Below, one piece after another: positions 6,862 through 9,376 of a DNA stretch of 9,376 bases. The stretch covers positions 1-9,376 of the forward strand of contig JAZSEP010000034.1 in the NCBI GenBank assembly GCA_045531755.1, given 5' to 3'. Every line of letters starts with the position of its first letter. The first letter of the stretch is position 1. This DNA is from UBA11540 sp045531755. GTDB lineage: Bacteria; Bacillota; Clostridia; Oscillospirales; Ruminococcaceae. A program made the position numbers and the translations under genes. The notes beneath the pieces are model-generated. The model was given only the letters and a program-made list of their open reading frames with translations. It was not told the DNA's origin and did not search any database.

Positions 6862-6890
6862 ATGATACCATACGAGCCTCGATTTGTCAA
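6862..6890 (-). promoter_or_regulatory. Promoter of putP
   Basis: On the minus strand a perfect TTGACA (6885-6890), a 17-base spacer and TATCAT (6862-6867, five of six consensus bases) lie about 33 bases upstream of the putP start codon. This implies a short leader of about 25 bases. Confidence 0.85.
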
Positions 6891-6914
6891 CACATTAAAG
6901 TGTTAGTGTGTTAA
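6889..6914 (-). promoter_or_regulatory. Repeated TAACAC boxes at the putP promoter, possible operator
   Basis: Immediately upstream of the putP -35 the minus strand reads TAACACACTAACAC, two direct TAACAC copies 8 bases apart. An overlapping inverted repeat AACAC-N6-GTGTT (6889-6904) shares bases with the -35 box. Repeats at this position often bind a transcription factor. No specific regulator is recognised and none is encoded nearby. Confidence 0.35.
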
Positions 6915-7040
6915 ACCGCAGAGCTATGAAGCCGTCTACCTATGCAGAGAGTATAACTTTGCACGGGGGATTTTCGTGTAAAAGGCGCTTGATGTCCGCA
7001 GATTTCGGGGAAATCAGCAAAATTCAGTAAAAAACAAAAT
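6915..7040. other. Intergenic stretch without a recognised gene
   Basis: Together with the flanking promoters this separates the divergent putP and nrdG genes. It contains an open frame of 34 codons (from ATG 6926) with no ribosome binding site and a 6-bp hairpin (GATTTC-GGG-GAAATC, 7001-7015) without a U-run. I see no tRNA, riboswitch or convincing gene in it. Confidence 0.5.
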
Positions 7041-7056
7041 ATACAATATGTAGAAA
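7041..7056. promoter_or_regulatory. Weak NrdR-box-like site, upstream
   Basis: ATACAATATGTAGAAA matches about 11 of 16 positions of the NrdR box (ACAC, W, ATATAT, W, GTGT). By itself it is weak. It is listed because it starts exactly 32 bases before the much better box at 7073-7088. Confidence 0.3.
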
Positions 7057-7072
7057 AGTTTTTGCAACTTGG

Positions 7073-7088
7073 GTACAATATCTTGTGT
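7073..7088. promoter_or_regulatory. NrdR box upstream of nrdG
   Basis: GTACAATATCTTGTGT matches about 13 of 16 positions of the NrdR consensus. It shares the 14-base core ACAATATCTTGTGT exactly with the box at the end of nrdG (7807-7822). It lies just upstream of the nrdG -35 box. NrdR is an ATP/dATP-sensing repressor of ribonucleotide reductase genes in most bacteria. Confidence 0.75.
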
Positions 7089-7095
7089 TTTTCTA

Positions 7096-7124
7096 TTGAC
7101 GAAGCAAACTATATATGCTACACT
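7096..7124 (+). promoter_or_regulatory. Promoter of nrdG
   Basis: TTGACG (7096-7101), a 17-base spacer and TACACT (7119-7124) lie about 30 bases upstream of the nrdG start. The -35 matches five of six consensus bases and the -10 four of six. NrdR-like boxes flank and overlap it. Confidence 0.65.
7106..7121. promoter_or_regulatory. NrdR-box-like site overlapping the nrdG -10
   Basis: AAACTATATATGCTAC matches about 11 of 16 consensus positions, including an intact CTATATAT centre. It starts 33 bases after the preceding box, close to the roughly three-helical-turn spacing of paired NrdR boxes, and covers the promoter spacer and part of the -10. Confidence 0.45.
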
Positions 7125-7151
7125 AATAAGGCACGTGAAAAGAGGTGTGCT

Positions 7152-7841
7152 ATGAATATACAAGGCTTTCAGAAAATGACGCTTTTGGATTTTCCCGGCA
7201 AGGTCGCTTGTACGGTTTTTACAGGCGGATGCAATATGCGCTGTCCGTTTTGTCACAACGCAGGGCTGGTGCTTTCACCGACCGAATACGGAAATATGCT
7301 CGACGAGGTATTGGAGTTTCTTCCAAAGAGAGTCGGTCTTCTTGACGGAGTTTGCATCACGGGCGGTGAACCGCTTTTACAGCCCGACATCGTCGACTTT
7401 GTCAAAAAAATCAAGGAGATGGGCTATCTTGTCAAGCTCGACACAAACGGTTGCTTCCCCGAAAAGCTCAAGGAGCTTGTCGGGAACGGACTTGTGGACT
7501 ACGTTGCGATGGATATCAAAAACTGCAAGGAAAAATACCCGCTCACCGTCGGCATTGACGGGTTTGACCTTACAAAGATTGAAGAATCGGTTGAGTTTCT
7601 CAAAAACTGCGGTGTGGATTTTGAATTTCGCACCACGGTAACAGCCGAGCTTCACACCGAGGACGACATCAAAAAAATTGCAGAATGGATAAAGGGCGCG
7701 CCGAAGTATTTTCTGCAGAATTTCGTGGATTCGGGCAACCTCATCGGCGAAAATTTTTCTGCTCATAAAAGAGAAGTTCTCTATAAAATGAGAGAAACAG
7801 CACTATGCACAATATCTTGTGTCGAAATTAGGGGAATATGA
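7152..7841 (+). CDS. nrdG: Anaerobic ribonucleotide reductase activating protein (radical SAM, NrdG2 type)
   Basis: This 229-aa radical-SAM enzyme activates the class III ribonucleotide reductase encoded next. With S-adenosylmethionine and a 4Fe-4S cluster it abstracts a hydrogen to leave a glycyl radical on NrdD. The cluster motif is CNMRCPFC (C27, C31, C34). GGCN precedes it, and CITGGEPLLQP, which helps bind the methionine part of SAM, lies near residues 72-82. The N-terminal MTLLDFPGKVACTVFT is characteristic of the NrdG2 subgroup (about 190-230 aa), rather than the shorter E. coli-type NrdG. I chose ATG 7152, which follows AGAGGTG; an in-frame upstream extension would run back through the promoter. 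The last codons overlap an NrdR box (7807-7822). No terminator separates it from nrdD 115 bases downstream, so read-through cotranscription is likely in addition to the nrdD promoter. The order nrdG-nrdD is the reverse of the common one. Confidence 0.93.
   Translation: MNIQGFQKMTLLDFPGKVACTVFTGGCNMRCPFCHNAGLVLSPTEYGNMLDEVLEFLPKRVGLLDGVCITGGEPLLQPDIVDFVKKIKEMGYLVKLDTNGCFPEKLKELVGNGLVDYVAMDIKNCKEKYPLTVGIDGFDLTKIEESVEFLKNCGVDFEFRTTVTAELHTEDDIKKIAEWIKGAPKYFLQNFVDSGNLIGENFSAHKREVLYKMRETALCTISCVEIRGI
7807..7822. promoter_or_regulatory. NrdR box inside the 3' end of nrdG
   Basis: GCACAATATCTTGTGT is the best NrdR-box match here, about 14 of 16 positions. It lies in the nrdG coding sequence (codons for CTISC), 50-65 bases upstream of the nrdD -35 box. 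It starts 41 bases before the next box, close to four helical turns. Confidence 0.75.
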
Positions 7842-7847
7842 CAAAAA

Positions 7848-7863
7848 ACACAATATATTCCGT
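7848..7863. promoter_or_regulatory. NrdR box upstream of the nrdD promoter
   Basis: ACACAATATATTCCGT matches about 14 of 16 consensus positions, with a degraded right arm. It ends 8 bases before the nrdD -35 box and starts 32 bases before the box inside the promoter spacer. Confidence 0.75.
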
Positions 7864-7871
7864 TTTTTCGA

Positions 7872-7900
7872 TTGACAGGACACAAGATATGTAATATAAT
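7872..7900 (+). promoter_or_regulatory. Perfect-consensus promoter of nrdD
   Basis: TTGACA (7872-7877), a 17-base spacer and TATAAT (7895-7900) match the housekeeping sigma factor consensus at every position. Such a strong promoter would need tight repression, which fits the NrdR-like boxes upstream and within its spacer. Confidence 0.92.
7880..7895. promoter_or_regulatory. NrdR-box-like site within the nrdD promoter spacer
   Basis: ACACAAGATATGTAAT matches the consensus at about 11 of 16 positions. Its reverse complement carries ATATCTTGTGT, the same 11 bases found in the boxes at 7073-7088 and 7807-7822. It occupies the spacer between -35 and -10, so bound repressor would block RNA polymerase. 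Confidence 0.65.
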
Positions 7901-7956
7901 AAACCACAGACACCGTCTAAAATTTAATGATTTTTACATATATAGGAGGGAACACA

Positions 7957-9376
7957 ATGTATAACGTACTCAAAAGAGATGGCAAGATTGCATCCTTTGA
8001 CATAAAGAAGATTGCAGACGCCATTACACTCGCGTTCGACGCTTGTAACAAGCAGTATAATCCCGACGTAATCGATTTTCTTGCGCTGAAGGTCACCGCG
8101 GAATTTGAACCCAAAATTAAGGACGACAAGATTTCTGTCGAGGACATTCAGGACAGCGTTGAGTCGGTTCTCATCAAGTCTGGCTACGATGACGTTGCGA
8201 AGGCGTACATCATCTACCGCCGTCAGAGAGAGAAGATTCGTAACATCAACGCTACGATGGTTGACTATAAGGCTATCATCGACAACTACCTCAACATCAA
8301 CGACTGGCGCGTTAAGGAAAACTCCACCGTCACCTATTCGGTAGGCGGTCTTATCCTTTCAAACTCCGGTGCGGTTACCGCTAACTACTGGCTGTCCGAA
8401 ATCTACGACGACGAAATAGGAAACGCGCACAGAAACGCGGACATCCACATCCACGACCTTTCAATGCTCACAGGCTACTGTGCAGGCTGGTCGTTAAAAC
8501 AGCTTATCCAAGAGGGTCTCGGCGGGGTTCCCGGTAAAATCACCTCCGCTCCTGCGGCTCACCTTTCCACACTCTGCAACCAGATGGTAAACTTCCTCGG
8601 CATTATGCAGAACGAGTGGGCAGGCGCACAGGCGTTCTCCTCCTTTGACACATATCTTGCTCCTTTCGTTAAGGTAGACAACCTTTCCTACAAGGAAGTC
8701 AAGCAGTGCATACAGTCCTTCATCTACGGTGTAAACACACCTTCAAGATGGGGTACGCAATCTCCCTTTACAAACATCACTCTTGACTGGACGGTTCCTA
8801 ACGACCTGGCTGAGCTCAACTGTATCGTTGGCGGCAAGGAGATGGACTTCAAGTATAAGGATTGTAAAAAAGAGATGGATATGGTCAACAAGGCGTTCAT
8901 CGAGATTATGGTCGAGGGTGACGCCAACGGACGCGGATTCCAGTATCCTATCCCCACCTACTCCATCACACGTGATTTTGACTGGTCCGAAACCGAGAAC
9001 AACAAGCTTCTCTTCGAGATGACCGCAAAATACGGTACTCCCTACTTCTCCAACTACATCAACAGCGATATGGAGCCCTCCGACGTTCGTTCGATGTGCT
9101 GCAGACTCCGTCTTGACCTCCGTGAGCTTCGCAAGAAGTCGGGCGGTTTCTTCGGAAGCGGCGAGTCCACAGGTTCTGTCGGCGTTGTTACCATCAACCT
9201 GCCGAGAATTGCATATCTCGCTAAGAACGAGGCTGACTTCTATGCCCGTCTTGACAAGATGATGGACATCTCCGCCCGTTCTCTGAAGGTTAAGCGTGAC
9301 GTTATCACAAAGCTCCTCGATGCAGGACTTTATCCTTACACCAAGCGTTACCTCGGAACCTTTAACAACCACTTCT
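7957..9376 (+). CDS. nrdD: Anaerobic ribonucleoside-triphosphate reductase, class III (3' end outside window)
   Basis: The window holds 473 codons from the start; class III enzymes are usually about 700 aa, so roughly one third is missing. The enzyme reduces ribonucleoside triphosphates to deoxy forms under anaerobiosis, using a glycyl radical installed by NrdG. The start at 7957 has a strong AGGAGGG site 7 bases upstream. Residues 1-95 form an ATP-cone regulatory domain (YNVLKRDGKIASFD, then VEDIQDSVE and AKAYIIYRRQRE). The catalytic barrel follows, with HIHDLSMLTGYCAGW (C175) and SMCCRLRLDLREL (C381, C382), then GGFFGSGESTGSVGVVTINLPR. In this family the cysteine before Arg in the second motif carries the thiyl radical, and a second conserved cysteine as at C175 suggests a formate-using enzyme; both are assigned from family knowledge. 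The zinc site and the glycyl-radical motif lie beyond the window. Confidence 0.95.
   Translation, partial: MYNVLKRDGKIASFDIKKIADAITLAFDACNKQYNPDVIDFLALKVTAEFEPKIKDDKISVEDIQDSVESVLIKSGYDDVAKAYIIYRRQREKIRNINATMVDYKAIIDNYLNINDWRVKENSTVTYSVGGLILSNSGAVTANYWLSEIYDDEIGNAHRNADIHIHDLSMLTGYCAGWSLKQLIQEGLGGVPGKITSAPAAHLSTLCNQMVNFLGIMQNEWAGAQAFSSFDTYLAPFVKVDNLSYKEVKQCIQSFIYGVNTPSRWGTQSPFTNITLDWTVPNDLAELNCIVGGKEMDFKYKDCKKEMDMVNKAFIEIMVEGDANGRGFQYPIPTYSITRDFDWSETENNKLLFEMTAKYGTPYFSNYINSDMEPSDVRSMCCRLRLDLRELRKKSGGFFGSGESTGSVGVVTINLPRIAYLAKNEADFYARLDKMMDISARSLKVKRDVITKLLDAGLYPYTKRYLGTFNNHF

Noticed and set aside
6926..7030. A 34-codon plus-strand frame between putP and nrdG
   Set aside because: It has no ribosome binding site or promoter of its own, and the peptide is unrecognisable.
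7062..7151. N-terminal extension of NrdG by 30 codons
   Set aside because: It would start at TTG 7062, upstream of the nrdG promoter, whereas ATG 7152 gives the normal NrdG2 N-terminus.

Overview
The window looks like chromosomal DNA of an anaerobic, Gram-positive Clostridia-type bacterium, plausibly a gut or rumen Oscillospiraceae relative. The signs are strong AGGAGG-type ribosome binding sites, short low-GC intergenic regions with TTGACA/TATAAT promoters, an oxygen-sensitive class III ribonucleotide reductase with its radical-SAM activase, and secreted multi-discoidin/MucBP surface proteins. The species assignment is inference; no rRNA or other marker gene is present.

Layout. (1) Bases 1-2954, minus strand: two tandem paralogous secreted proteins. 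The upstream one is complete (792 aa: signal peptide, two discoidin-like domains, two MucBP-like repeats, a third discoidin-like domain and a C-terminal domain I cannot name). The downstream one is cut by the window edge after 89 codons; it repeats the signal peptide and the start of the third discoidin domain. A strong terminator separates them, and each has a long leader that can form a hairpin. (2) Bases 3237-5169, plus strand: a small DUF4870/Tic20-like membrane protein with its own promoter and terminator, then a 468-aa polytopic membrane protein of the DUF1576 type. (3) Bases 5168-5310: two exact tandem copies of a 69-bp hairpin-forming repeat in the gap between the convergent DUF1576 and putP genes. 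(4) Bases 5306-6890, minus strand: putP, an Na+/proline symporter with a near-consensus promoter. (5) Bases 7041-9376, plus strand: nrdG2 (activase) followed by nrdD (class III ribonucleotide reductase, cut by the window end), each with its own promoter and NrdR-box-like palindromes.

How the genes work together. The clear functional pair is nrdG-nrdD: NrdG uses S-adenosylmethionine and a 4Fe-4S cluster to install the glycyl radical on NrdD, which then makes dNTP precursors without oxygen. The palindromes around both promoters share the core ATATCTTGTGT and recur at about 32-bp steps, which suggests joint repression by NrdR when dATP is plentiful. One box lies inside the last codons of nrdG. 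The surface-protein pair probably mediates binding to glycans or other surfaces. The two membrane proteins of unknown function and PutP show no direct link to the other genes.

I found no convincing new multi-gene system. The items most worth follow-up are the phased NrdR-box array, the hairpin tandem repeat that contains the putP stop codon, the duplicated surface proteins with their unnamed C-terminal domain, and their structured leaders.
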